DNA of 64,000 bases from Neorhizobium alkalisoli. GTDB taxonomy: Bacteria > Pseudomonadota > Alphaproteobacteria > Rhizobiales > Rhizobiaceae. The DNA is taken from positions 124,001 to 188,000 of the forward strand of contig NZ_VIWP01000005.1 in the NCBI RefSeq assembly GCF_007829835.1, in the 5' to 3' direction. A program made the translations under genes and the position numbers. The notes under the pieces are model-generated. The model made no database searches, was not told where the DNA came from, and saw only the letters and a program-made list of their open reading frames with translations. Positions 8,659 through 16,903 of this stretch are shown here, piece after piece (the stretch's first letter is position 1; each line of letters opens with the position of its first letter).

Positions 8659-9792
8659 TTAGATGACGTAGGCCTTCAGCGGATCGAAGCCGTTGAAGGC
8701 GACGGCCGAATAGGTCGTCGTATAGGCGCCGGTGCCTTCGATCAGAACCTCGTCGCCGATCGAAAGGGTGATCGGCAGCGGATACATGTTCTTCTCGTAC
8801 ATCACGTCGGCCGAATCGCAGGTCGGGCCAGCCAGAACGCAGGGTTCCATTTCGTCGCCGTCGCGCTCGGTACGGATCGGGTAACGGATGGCCTCGTCCA
8901 TGGTTTCGGCGAGACCGCCGAACTTGCCGATGTCGAGGAAGACCCAGCGATGGTTGTCGTTGTCCGACTTTTTCGAGACGAGCACAACTTCCGCCTTGAT
9001 GACACCAGCATTGCCGACCATGCCGCGACCCGGCTCGATGATCGTCTTCGGCAGGTTGTTGCCAAAGTGCTTGCGCAGCGAAGCAGAGATCGCCTGACCG
9101 TATTCTTCGGCCTTCGGGATGTCGCGCAGGTACTTGGTCGGGAAACCGCCGCCCATGTTGACCATCTGCAGGACAATGCCTTGCTTGGCCAGCTGGCCGA
9201 AGACGCGCTTGGCATCGGCCAGAGCCGAATCCCAGGCATCGACCTTGGTCATCTGAGAACCGACGTGGAACGAAACACCGTAGGACTCGAGGCCCAGCTG
9301 GTGTGCGTAGACGAGAACGTCGACGGCCATCTGCGGAACGCAGCCGAACTTGCGCGACAGCGGCCACTCGGCGCCTTCGCCATCCGTCAGAACGCGGCAG
9401 AACACTTTTGCACCCGGCGCAGCGCGGGAAATCTTTTCGACTTCCTCGTGGCTGTCGACGGCATAGAGGCCGACGCCGAGCGCGAAGGCACGCGCAATGT
9501 CGCGCTCCTTCTTGATCGTGTTGCCAAAGGAGATGCGGTCGGCGGTGGCGCCTGCATCAAGAGCCATCTGGATTTCGGCGACCGAAGCGCAGTCGAAGTT
9601 CGAGCCGAGAGAAGCAAGAAGCTTCAGGATCGCCGGCTCCGGGTTGGCCTTGACTGCATAATAGATCGCGCTGTCCGGCAGGGCATGACGGAAAGCATGG
9701 AAATTGTCGCGCACGACGTCGAGATCAACAACCAGGCACGGACCTTCCGGACGGCGGGTCTTGATGAAGTCGAGGATACGAGCAGTGGTCAT
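8659..9792 (-). CDS. odc2: Ornithine/lysine decarboxylase, fold type III PLP enzyme
   Basis: A 377-residue enzyme of the alanine-racemase fold, decarboxylating ornithine to putrescine (and probably lysine to cadaverine), the entry to polyamine synthesis in the cytoplasm. PLP binds Lys48 in YYAVKAN. The glycine-rich phosphate loop is MVNMGGGFP, and the active-site Cys325 is in GPTCDSADV. The length fits the short bacterial ODC/LDC group, called odc2 in Sinorhizobium. A 360-base structured leader precedes it, so expression is probably controlled after transcription starts. The GNAT gene downstream may be co-transcribed. Confidence 0.93.
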   Translation of the reverse strand: MTTARILDFIKTRRPEGPCLVVDLDVVRDNFHAFRHALPDSAIYYAVKANPEPAILKLLASLGSNFDCASVAEIQMALDAGATADRISFGNTIKKERDIARAFALGVGLYAVDSHEEVEKISRAAPGAKVFCRVLTDGEGAEWPLSRKFGCVPQMAVDVLVYAHQLGLESYGVSFHVGSQMTKVDAWDSALADAKRVFGQLAKQGIVLQMVNMGGGFPTKYLRDIPKAEEYGQAISASLRKHFGNNLPKTIIEPGRGMVGNAGVIKAEVVLVSKKSDNDNHRWVFLDIGKFGGLAETMDEAIRYPIRTERDGDEMEPCVLAGPTCDSADVMYEKNMYPLPITLSIGDEVLIEGTGAYTTTYSAVAFNGFDPLKAYVI

Positions 9793-10155
9793 GGGACAGT
9801 CCCTTCAAAATCTCAAAGCTCCGGCTATGAACCGGAGGACAAAGGACGGATGAGAATGCGCAAGGCCCGGCCGATGGAGACCCCGGAACCTAGACACGCT
9901 CTACCGCGCGACGGATAGATCAACGCCCCGCCAAGAGCTTTGATCCGGCTTTGTCTGCCTTGGATTGGAGGGTTTTCCCTACCGCACTTCCGGCAATGAT
10001 GGTGTGCCTCTTTAAAATCCCCGGCTGATGGAAAGCCGGGAGAGAACAAAAAGGCCCGCACCGTCGTTGCTTCAGATGTCCTCGCATTTTCCGGTTGGCC
10101 GGAATAGCGACTGGAGGGGTTAGTTCCAGGTACCTTACCGATGACCTCACCTTAG
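9793..10155 (-). promoter_or_regulatory. speF-like leader RNA upstream of the decarboxylase
   Basis: There is no reading frame of note in this 360-base stretch between the decarboxylase start and the divergent toxin-antitoxin genes. On the minus strand it begins with GGTGAGGTCATCGGTAAGG near 10152. It contains a hairpin at 10019-10040 (CCCGGC…GCCGGG) followed by an ATTTT run, and another stem just before the gene (CTCCGG…CCGGAG, about 9811-9829). The position, length and long structured 5' region match the alphaproteobacterial speF motif, a cis-regulatory RNA known upstream of ornithine decarboxylase genes. The assignment is from memory of that family and its context, not from a covariance model. 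Confidence 0.7.
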
Positions 10156-10360
10156 GGATAAATCCCAGTTCGAGGGGTCGGCGGACACCCATGGGCACGT
10201 GCGACTTTGGGCTGACCGGGAGATAAGAATATTCGCGGTCATAATCAAGAAGTTTTTTATGGCGGAGGGAAAATAATGGAGCGGCAGCCCAGGGTGGAAT
10301 TTGCGGAGCGGCATGCGCGGGATTATATTGTGCCGATCGGGGCGCACTTGGAGAAGCCAG
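10156..10360. other. Divergent promoter region, decarboxylase / mazEF-type genes
   Basis: 205 bases without a convincing gene. It should hold the promoter of the leader RNA on the minus strand and that of the toxin-antitoxin pair on the plus strand. AT-rich patches near 10220-10280 fit this; no operator was identified. Confidence 0.4.
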
Positions 10361-10579
10361 ATGCCAATCGTCAAGAAGCAGCAAACAGACGCAGACTTGC
10401 CCGGATATGTTCTACGACCCGAAATCCGGGCCTTTATCCCGGATGTAAATGACCCGGAATTCCAAGCGCGCCTAAAGGCAGCCATCGCGACTCTGGACCC
10501 TGAAGATGAGGCTGAGGCTCTTCGCTGGATCGAGGCCGTTTCCGATTACGATGCGGAAGGGTTGCTGGAAAGCGAATGA
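10361..10579 (+). CDS. MazE-like antitoxin
   Basis: A 72-residue acidic protein. The segment RPEIRAFIPDVNDPEFQARL and the acidic tail (DEAEALRWIEAVSDYDAEGL) match the layout of MazE-like antitoxins, in which the C-terminus wraps the toxin. An upstream in-frame start at 10301 exists, but ATG 10361 has GGAG eight bases before it and gives the normal length. Its stop overlaps the toxin start by four bases (ATGA), typical of a co-translated addiction module. It probably represses its own promoter together with the toxin. Confidence 0.78.
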   Translation: MPIVKKQQTDADLPGYVLRPEIRAFIPDVNDPEFQARLKAAIATLDPEDEAEALRWIEAVSDYDAEGLLESE

Positions 10580-10905
10580 GGCGCGGCGACCTGGTAATCG
10601 TCGCGGCACCGGGCGACTATGGAAAGCCACGACCTGCTGTCATCATTCTGAGGAACAGCATAGTCACTGATCATTCATCCATTTCTTTTTGCCAATTCAC
10701 CACAACAATCAACGCATCCTTGGCTTTTCGCGTGACCATCGAGCCCAGCGCTGAAAACGGCCTGAAACTTCGATCGCAAATTATGGCGGACAAGCCTTTG
10801 ACTGTCCTCAGGCATCGCGTGGGCCCAATTATTGGCCATCTGAGCGAACTCGACATATTGCGGCTTAACGGCGCGCTTGCCTTCGTCCTGGGTTTATCCG
10901 ACTAA
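10576..10905 (+). CDS. MazF/PemK-type endoribonuclease toxin
   Basis: A 109-residue SH3-like toxin. It shows the family start MRRGDLVIVAAPGDYGKPRP with the catalytic Arg in KPRPAVII, and the second conserved block LRSQIMADKPLTV that carries the Ser/Thr and RNA-binding residues. MazF toxins cut single-stranded mRNA at short sequences and stop growth until the antitoxin is renewed. The full length and intact motifs suggest an active module. No mobile element is evident beside it; a LysR gene follows after 34 bases on the same strand but is probably independent. Confidence 0.88.
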   Translation: MRRGDLVIVAAPGDYGKPRPAVIILRNSIVTDHSSISFCQFTTTINASLAFRVTIEPSAENGLKLRSQIMADKPLTVLRHRVGPIIGHLSELDILRLNGALAFVLGLSD

Positions 10906-10939
10906 GACAGCCGACAAGAGCTGGAGCAAGCAGTTTTCC

Positions 10940-11833
10940 ATGGACACACTCACCCGCATGCGCGCCTTCATCGACGTCGTCGAGGCAGAGGGCTTTTCCG
11001 CCGCCGCCCGGCGCACCGGCCGCTCCAAGGCACTTCTGTCGAAATATGTCCGTGAGCTGGAAGACGATCTCGGCGCCCTGCTCCTCAACCGCACGACCCG
11101 CCAGTTCTCGATGACAGAGGCCGGCCACACTTATTACAGGACCGCCTCTGACATCCTGAAGGAGATCGACAACCTCGCCGACCTCGTGCGCGAGAACAAT
11201 GCCGACCTGAAGGGCCGCCTGCGTGTCTCCGTGCCGCGCACCTTCGTCGATGCCGATGTCGGCCAGTCGCTGATCGATTTCGCCAAGGCCCATCCGGACG
11301 TGTCACTGGAAATCGTCGCCGAAGACCGGTTTGTCGACCTGATCGAGGAAAATTTCGACCTCGCGATCCGAATCACCAAACTCGACGATTCAGGCCTGAT
11401 CGCAAAGAAACTCTCGGATTTTCGGGTTCATGCCGTCGCTACCGCCGATTTCGTCGCCCGCTACGGTCCGCTCACCCATCCGCAGAGTTTGAACGGCGTA
11501 CCCTTCATCATCGACACCAACACTCGCTGGCACAACAATATTCGCTTCAACGACACGGATGGCTCGACGCTGTCGGTTGCCGTTGCTGGCCCGATCGAGG
11601 TCAACAGCCCGCAGGCGACGCTGCGCGCCGCCCGCGCCGGCCTCGGCGTTGCGATCATCCCGGATTTCATCGCCAATGCCTCGATCCAGTCAGGCGAACT
11701 GGTGACCTTGTTCGACGATTACATCACCAAGGAACGCGGCATCTATGCGGTCTATCCGCACCGTCGTTACCTGCCCGCCAAGGTGCGCAGCTTCGTCGAT
11801 TTCCTGGCCAACTGGTTCCGTCAGCCGCGCTGA
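10940..11833 (+). CDS. LysR family transcriptional regulator
   Basis: A 297-residue regulator beginning MDTLTRMRAFIDVVEAEGF. The winged helix-turn-helix is at about 1-60 (AAARRTGRSKALLSKYVREL), followed by a type 2 periplasmic-binding-like effector domain. It belongs to the group that often regulates a neighbouring oxidoreductase or transporter. ATG 10940 is the family-typical start; the longer frame from 10877 lies inside the toxin gene. The target is unknown: the next gene downstream is on the same strand, so no divergent partner is seen. Confidence 0.9.
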   Translation: MDTLTRMRAFIDVVEAEGFSAAARRTGRSKALLSKYVRELEDDLGALLLNRTTRQFSMTEAGHTYYRTASDILKEIDNLADLVRENNADLKGRLRVSVPRTFVDADVGQSLIDFAKAHPDVSLEIVAEDRFVDLIEENFDLAIRITKLDDSGLIAKKLSDFRVHAVATADFVARYGPLTHPQSLNGVPFIIDTNTRWHNNIRFNDTDGSTLSVAVAGPIEVNSPQATLRAARAGLGVAIIPDFIANASIQSGELVTLFDDYITKERGIYAVYPHRRYLPAKVRSFVDFLANWFRQPR

Positions 11834-11921
11834 ACCGCCGCTGTCACAAAAAGCACGGGGCCGGAGCCGAAATTCCGTCCCATTTCGCCCGCACATGGGG
11901 CGCGGACAAACGGGGAAAGCA

Positions 11922-12566
11922 ATGCGAAACCGAATCATGACCATGGCATTGCTGGCGCTTGCGGCAATCCCGGTGCCAGCCTTTGCCCATCCCCACATCT
12001 TCGCCCAGGCACGGCTCGAAGTGGTGGCCGGCGATGACGGCAATGTTTCGGAACTGCGCAATGTCTGGCGTTTCGACGAGGTGTTTTCATCGAGCGTGCT
12101 TCTCGATTTCGACAAGAACGGCGATCTGAAGCTCGATGCCAAGGAATTGGCAGAACTCGGCGAGACGATGCGCACATCGATGGCCGATTATCATTATTTC
12201 GCGACCATCACCATGAACGGCGCGACGATCGGCGTGCAGAAACCGGATGTCATCCACGCCTCGCTGAAAGACAACCAGCTTCTGGTCATCTTCGCGGTCA
12301 AGCCGGCAAAACCCGTGCCGCTTAAAGGCCGCCTCACCTTCGGCATCTACGACCCGACCATGTATACGGCGATCGATTTTCCGACCGATGGCGATCTCGT
12401 TCTGAAAGGTGCTGCCTTCCAGAAATGTCAGCACAAGGTCGTCCGCCCAGATCCGGACGAAGTGATCTCCCAGAACACATCGACGCTGACCGACGCCTTC
12501 TTCAACGATCCGACCGGCACCGACATGACAAAACTCTTCGCCACGCGCATCGAGGTCTCATGCTGA
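11922..12566 (+). CDS. DUF1007 family periplasmic protein, metal-export partner
   Basis: A 214-residue secreted protein. The signal peptide ends at FAHPH (about residue 21-22), leaving a mature N-terminus HPHIFAQ with closely spaced His residues that could bind metal. The body matches DUF1007 (FDEVFSSSVLLDFDKNGDGK-like start, YHYFATITMNG). DUF1007 proteins are regularly encoded beside NicO/RcnA-type nickel-cobalt exporters, as here, where the two genes overlap by seven bases. The start is fixed by GGGGAAAG just upstream. The biochemical role is not established; handling of Ni or Co in the periplasm is inferred. Confidence 0.85.
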   Translation: MRNRIMTMALLALAAIPVPAFAHPHIFAQARLEVVAGDDGNVSELRNVWRFDEVFSSSVLLDFDKNGDLKLDAKELAELGETMRTSMADYHYFATITMNGATIGVQKPDVIHASLKDNQLLVIFAVKPAKPVPLKGRLTFGIYDPTMYTAIDFPTDGDLVLKGAAFQKCQHKVVRPDPDEVISQNTSTLTDAFFNDPTGTDMTKLFATRIEVSC

Positions 12567-13615
12567 CGTTTCGACGCGCCGCGCCTTTCCTCCTAATTGC
12601 GGTCCTGGCATTGGCAGGCGCTGCCCATGCGCAATCTCCGCTCGGCATTGGCTCCGCAGAACCTTCATTTGCAGTTGGCGGGCCGTTTGCGCCCTTCCTT
12701 GCCTTCATCAACCATTATCAGCAGGCCTTTTACCGTTCGCTGACCGATGCGCTGCGGGCGATGCGCCAGGATCCCTGGGCGATTTCCGGCCTGATCGGCC
12801 TGTCCTTCGCTTATGGCGTCTTCCATGCCGCAGGGCCGGGCCACGGCAAGGCCGTCATCTCCTCCTATATGATCGCCAATGAAGTCGAGCTGAAACGCGG
12901 CGTGGTGATCTCCTTCATCTCGTCGCTGCTGCAGGGCATCGTTGCGGTCCTTCTCGTCGGCGCCGCCTTTCTCGTCCTGCGCGGCACAGGCATCACCATG
13001 ACCGCCGCCACCCAGGCGATGGAAATCGCCAGTTTCGCGATGGTCGTGCTGTTCGGTGCGTGGCTGCTGATCAAGAAGATACGCGCGCTCAGACTGCGCG
13101 TCGTGAGCGTTCCGGCGGCAGAACCGGTCTCATCCTTCTCCGGCTTTTCCACGCGCGCCGGCGGCGGCAGCTCGACCGGACTGAAATTCCAGGCGGTCGA
13201 GATCGACGATCACGACTATCAGGGCGAAGGCGATTATTGCGAGACCTGCGGTATCAGCCACATGCCCGACCCCGCCCTTCTGAATGGTAAGGAATTCAAC
13301 CTCAAGGAAGCCTGGTCGGCCATCGTCGCTGTCGGCCTGCGTCCCTGCTCGGGCGCCATCCTCGTCATGAGCTTTTCGTTTCTCAACGGGCTCTATCTCG
13401 GCGGCATCCTGTCGGTCCTTGCGATGTCGATCGGCACGGCGATCACTGTCACCATCCTTGCCACCATTGCCGTCGGCGCCAAGGATCTGGCGCTCAAACT
13501 TGCCGGCCCGCGTTCGAAGACCGGCCGACGCATCGGCCATGCGATCGAGATCGGCGGCGCGCTTTTCGTGCTTCTGGTCGGCCTCACCCTGCTCGGCGCC
13601 TCGCTACAGGCCTGA
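12560..13615 (+). CDS. NicO/RcnA-type nickel-cobalt transporter
   Basis: A 351-residue polytopic inner-membrane protein with an N-terminal signal-like segment and about six membrane helices. The family motif HAAGPGHGK is at 89-97, and RPCSGAI near 261-267 is the second signature. A soluble loop at about 175-245 holds a cluster of possible metal ligands: DDHD (216-219), Cys227, Cys230 and His234. Transport of Ni2+ or Co2+ out of the cytoplasm is the likely role, with the DUF1007 protein as partner. The start overlaps the DUF1007 stop, so the pair is translationally coupled. It ends 12 bases inside the convergent LysR gene. Confidence 0.87.
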   Translation: MLTFRRAAPFLLIAVLALAGAAHAQSPLGIGSAEPSFAVGGPFAPFLAFINHYQQAFYRSLTDALRAMRQDPWAISGLIGLSFAYGVFHAAGPGHGKAVISSYMIANEVELKRGVVISFISSLLQGIVAVLLVGAAFLVLRGTGITMTAATQAMEIASFAMVVLFGAWLLIKKIRALRLRVVSVPAAEPVSSFSGFSTRAGGGSSTGLKFQAVEIDDHDYQGEGDYCETCGISHMPDPALLNGKEFNLKEAWSAIVAVGLRPCSGAILVMSFSFLNGLYLGGILSVLAMSIGTAITVTILATIAVGAKDLALKLAGPRSKTGRRIGHAIEIGGALFVLLVGLTLLGASLQA

Positions 13616-14527
13616 TGCGTCCGCCTCGGGCTTTCGAGCCTTGATGAAATCGATGAAGGCGCGCAAAGGCGCGGGCACCAGACGCCGGCCCGGATAATAA
13701 AGGAACGGGCCGGAAAAGCTCTGCCACCAGTCCTTCAGCACCGGCTCCAGCGCGCCATTTTCGAAATGCGGCTGCAGCCAGTCCTCGAACAGCGCAACGA
13801 TCCCCACGCCGGCAATGGCGGCATACACACCAAGATCCGAACCGCCACCCGACTGCACGATCAGCGGCCCCGGCGGATCGACCTTCACCACTTCATCACC
13901 GTGCTCGAATTCCCAGGCCGGGATCGGCCGTCCCGCAAACCGGCCGCGGATACAGGCATGTTCAAGCAGGTCGCGCGGATGCTGAGGCCTGCCATGGGCA
14001 TCGAGATAGGCCGTTGACGCAGCAAAGGCGAAACGCTGCACGCGCGGCCCGATCGGCACGGCGATCATGTCCTGTTCCAGCCGCTCGTCATACCGGATTC
14101 CGGCATCGCAGCCGGCAGCAATGATATCGACGAAACTTTCCTCGGTGACGATTTCAAGTCTTATGTCCGGATAGGCTTTCAGGAAGTCGGGCACGATGGA
14201 CGGCAGAACAAGCTTCGCGGCGCTGACCGGCACGTTGAGCCGCAAAAGCCCAGCAGGCCGGTCGCGAAAGCCGCTGGCAATGTTGAGCGCCGCCTGCATC
14301 TCGGCAACGGCCGGCCCCAGACGCTCCAGAAGCGCCCTGCCTGCCTCGGTCGGCACGACACTGCGGGTCGTGCGGTTGAGCAGCCGCACGCCAAGCTGCG
14401 CCTCCAGCCGCCGCACCGCGTCCGACAGGCCAGATGCGCTCGATCCCGTCAACCGACCCGCCTCGCGAAACCCCTTCGCTTCGGCGACCGCAAGCAGCGC
14501 CCTGATATCTCCGAGATCAAATTGCAT
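13604..14527 (-). CDS. LysR family regulator, likely controls the adjacent reductase
   Basis: A 307-residue regulator starting MQFDLGDIRALLAVAEAKGF, with the helix-turn-helix in residues 1-60 and an effector domain after about residue 90. An extension to 14551 would cover part of the operator, so ATG 14527 is chosen. It is divergent from the aldo/keto reductase gene, the standard layout for a LysR regulator and its target. Effector unknown. Confidence 0.88.
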   Translation of the reverse strand: MQFDLGDIRALLAVAEAKGFREAGRLTGSSASGLSDAVRRLEAQLGVRLLNRTTRSVVPTEAGRALLERLGPAVAEMQAALNIASGFRDRPAGLLRLNVPVSAAKLVLPSIVPDFLKAYPDIRLEIVTEESFVDIIAAGCDAGIRYDERLEQDMIAVPIGPRVQRFAFAASTAYLDAHGRPQHPRDLLEHACIRGRFAGRPIPAWEFEHGDEVVKVDPPGPLIVQSGGGSDLGVYAAIAGVGIVALFEDWLQPHFENGALEPVLKDWWQSFSGPFLYYPGRRLVPAPLRAFIDFIKARKPEADASGL

Positions 14528-14552
14528 CACCCATCCCGCATTGTCCGCCAAA

Positions 14553-14569
14553 TCGTACAGCCCGTACGA
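14553..14569. promoter_or_regulatory. Inverted repeat, candidate LysR operator
   Basis: TCGTAC-N5-GTACGA lies in the 120-base gap between the divergent lysR and aldo/keto reductase genes. Six-base arms with a five-base spacer, close to the lysR start, fit a regulator site for this pair. Confidence 0.5.
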
Positions 14570-14647
14570 ATTATAGCCCGTTTTCGCGCGAACCAGCAGG
14601 GCCTATTTTGCGTTCAGACGACAACCGAGCCACAACGGAGAACGACC

Positions 14648-15526
14648 ATGTCGAACATCGCAAAATCCGGAACCTTCAAACTGGGCAACCGCACCGTCAA
14701 GCGCCTCGGCTATGGCGCCATGCAGCTTGCCGGCAAGGGCGTCTTCGGCCCACCGAAGGACCGCACGGAAGCCGTGGCCGTACTGCGCGCCGCAATCGAG
14801 GCCGGCGTCGACCATATCGACACCAGCGATTTTTACGGTCCTCACGTCACCAACCAAATCATCAAGGAAGCCCTGCATCCCTATCAGGACGATCTCGTCA
14901 TCGTCACCAAGATCGGCGCGGTCCGCGGCGACGACGCCTCCTGGAACCCGGCCTTTTCCAAGGAACAGCTGACCCAGGCCGTGCATGACAACCTGAAGAA
15001 CCTCGGCCTCGACGCAATCGAAGTCGTTAATCTGCGTGCAATGTTCTCGATCCACGGCCCGGCCGAAGGCTCGCTGGAAGAGCCGCTGACGGTGCTTGCC
15101 GAATTGCAGCAAAAGGGCCTCGTCAAGCATATCGGCCTCTCCAACGTCACGGCGAAGCAGATTGCCGACGGCCGCAAGATCGCGCCGATCGTCTGCGTCC
15201 AGAACCAGTACAATCTCGCCCATCGCGAGGATGACGCGCTGATCGACCAGCTGGCGCAGGAGGGCACAGCCTACGTGCCCTTCTTCCCGCTCGGCGGCTT
15301 CTCGCCGCTGCAATCCTCCACCCTTTCGGATGTCGCAGCCCGTGTCGGCGCAACGCCGCTGCAGGTGGCGCTTGCCTGGCTGCTGCAGCGCTCGAAGAAT
15401 ATCCTGCTCATTCCGGGCACGTCTTCGCGCGGGCATTTGGCGGAAAATCTGGCTGTGGCCGATATCGAGCTGCCGGCCGATGCAATGAAGGAACTGGACG
15501 GGATTGCCGGCGCCAAGGCTGCCTGA
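14648..15526 (+). CDS. pdxI: Aldo/keto reductase, YdbC/PdxI pyridoxal reductase type
   Basis: A 292-residue TIM-barrel oxidoreductase. From memory it is very close to E. coli YdbC (PdxI), which reduces pyridoxal to pyridoxine with NADPH in vitamin B6 salvage. Shared blocks are VKRLGYGAMQLAG, GVFGPPKDR, HIDTSDFYGPHVTNQII, VVNLRAM and FFPLGGFSPLQSS. The Asp and Tyr of the AKR tetrad (in HIDTSDFYG) and the Lys (VIVTKIG) are present. The usual His strand position reads NLR, a feature I believe this subfamily shares. The start has GGAG eight bases upstream. The divergent LysR gene probably regulates it. Specificity for pyridoxal is inferred from similarity. Confidence 0.8.
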   Translation: MSNIAKSGTFKLGNRTVKRLGYGAMQLAGKGVFGPPKDRTEAVAVLRAAIEAGVDHIDTSDFYGPHVTNQIIKEALHPYQDDLVIVTKIGAVRGDDASWNPAFSKEQLTQAVHDNLKNLGLDAIEVVNLRAMFSIHGPAEGSLEEPLTVLAELQQKGLVKHIGLSNVTAKQIADGRKIAPIVCVQNQYNLAHREDDALIDQLAQEGTAYVPFFPLGGFSPLQSSTLSDVAARVGATPLQVALAWLLQRSKNILLIPGTSSRGHLAENLAVADIELPADAMKELDGIAGAKAA

Positions 15527-15564
15527 CCAGAGGCACGGCTTTGTTGGCCTGACTGCCGCAGCCC

Positions 15565-15699
15565 AGCCCCTCATCCGCCTGCCAGCACCTTCTCCCCGTC
15601 TTGATGGGGAGAAGGGAGATGCCGCAACCGTGCCGTTTCCCCTCGCCCCGTTTACGGGGAGAGGGTGCGCCGAGCGAAGCGGAGGCGGGGTGAGGGGCT
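15565..15699. repeat. RIME-like intergenic palindromic repeat, copy 1
   Basis: The element is bounded by AGCCCCTCA and TGAGGGGCT. It contains two hairpins, CTTCTCCCC…GGGGAGAAG and CCCCTCGCCCCG…CGGGGAGAGGG. The same design recurs at 40411, 46711 and 63661. It matches the rhizobial intergenic mosaic element (RIME) style. Confidence 0.8.
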
Positions 15700-15732
15700 A
15701 TGCTGAAACACAACAGCGACAACAGCCTTGCC

Positions 15733-15942
15733 CTACTCTCCGCCCCTCTTCCGCTGATACCGAGCCCGAAGCCAGAACACCGCAAAAAACCCGAGCAACA
15801 ATATCGCCCCGACGACAAAGGCAAGCGCCGGCGAATATTGGCCGATCCACAGGACCAGAGTCGGCAGGAAATAGATGACGAGCCCCGCGCCGAGCAGGAT
15901 CAGCGCCGCGGCAATCGCCTGCGATTTCGCCTCCGGGGTCAT
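15733..15942 (-). CDS. Small membrane protein with two helices
   Basis: A 69-residue protein starting MTPEAKSQAIAAAL, with two hydrophobic helices (about 8-28 and 36-57) and a basic C-terminal tail (RARYQRKRGG). GGGAGA precedes the start. It begins 13 bases after the GNAT gene ends, so both are likely in one transcript. No family is recognised; it may be a small inner-membrane protein of unknown role. Confidence 0.7.
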   Translation of the reverse strand: MTPEAKSQAIAAALILLGAGLVIYFLPTLVLWIGQYSPALAFVVGAILLLGFFAVFWLRARYQRKRGGE

Positions 15943-15955
15943 TGCCGTCTCCCGA

Positions 15956-16648
15956 TCATGCCGCAGCCTTGGCGATCTCGGCACGGATCTCTTCCAGCCG
16001 GCGCTTCTGCTTGCCATCGGCATCAAAATTGTCCGGCGAAAGCCAGGCCTCGAACGCCTTGCCGATCACCGGCCATTCGCTGTCGATCATCGAGAACCAG
16101 GCGGTATCGCGGTTCTTGCCGCGCGAAATCACGTGCTGGCGAAACACACCTTCGAAGGTGAAACCGTAACGGATTGCCGTGACCTTGCTCGGCTCGTTTT
16201 CGTTATGGCATTTCCATTCGTAACGGCGATAATCCAGCCCTTCGAACACGTGTTTCGCCATCAGGTAATGCAGTTCGGTCGACATCGGCGAACGCTTCAT
16301 CGCCAGGCCATGCGCCACGGAGCCGACTTCGATCACGCCATTCTTCGGATCCGGCCGCATATAGCTCGCCATCCCGACCACATTGCCGCTTGCGTTTTCG
16401 CGCGCGACCAGCGTCACGAAACCGGAATTGGCGCGGACATTCTCCAGCCAGGCACCGAACTGTTCCGAATTCTCATAATGATCGTTCGGAAAATAGCGGA
16501 TCAGGTCGTTGATCGCCTCTGCCCCACCAAGAGCATCCCACAAGGCCGCCAGATGTTTATCCCGGTCATAGGGCTCCAGGGTGACATAGTGCCCCTTGAG
16601 CGTGACGGGAGAGGGAGCGGCCGGCTTGTAATTGGAAAGATCGCGCAT
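15956..16648 (-). CDS. GNAT family acetyltransferase, RimJ/RimL-like
   Basis: A 230-residue protein starting MRDLSNYKPAAPSPVTLKGHYVTLEPY. It has the RimJ/RimL-like layout: an early strand with LEPYDRDKHLAALWDAL, the central GMASYMRPDPKNGVIEVGSV strands, and a late KCHNENEPSKVTAIRYGFTF block typical of the Acetyltransf_3 group. The substrate could be a protein N-terminus or a small amine; the sequence does not tell. The start at 16648 is chosen over the in-frame start at 16708 because of the AGAGG box and family length. It is probably co-transcribed with the small membrane protein that follows. Confidence 0.85.
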   Translation of the reverse strand: MRDLSNYKPAAPSPVTLKGHYVTLEPYDRDKHLAALWDALGGAEAINDLIRYFPNDHYENSEQFGAWLENVRANSGFVTLVARENASGNVVGMASYMRPDPKNGVIEVGSVAHGLAMKRSPMSTELHYLMAKHVFEGLDYRRYEWKCHNENEPSKVTAIRYGFTFEGVFRQHVISRGKNRDTAWFSMIDSEWPVIGKAFEAWLSPDNFDADGKQKRRLEEIRAEIAKAAA

Positions 16649-16903
16649 GAATGCCTCTGCAATTGATTTGGCGACGCTAGGACAGGCGTCCCTGAAAGGC
16701 AACGGCAAAGCCTTCGCCAGATCCGGGCCTTCATCCTCGAACGATTTTGAGGGGTGGTTTTGGGGTGGACAATGAAGCCGCCCGGCCTAATTTGACCTTC
16801 GTCAAATAGACGACACGACTGCCACCTTCATCCGCGGCGACGACCCGCGGACCTTCAGAAAGATCTTTCGAGCAATCCACGCAACAGAAACGGACGGGAA
16901 GAG

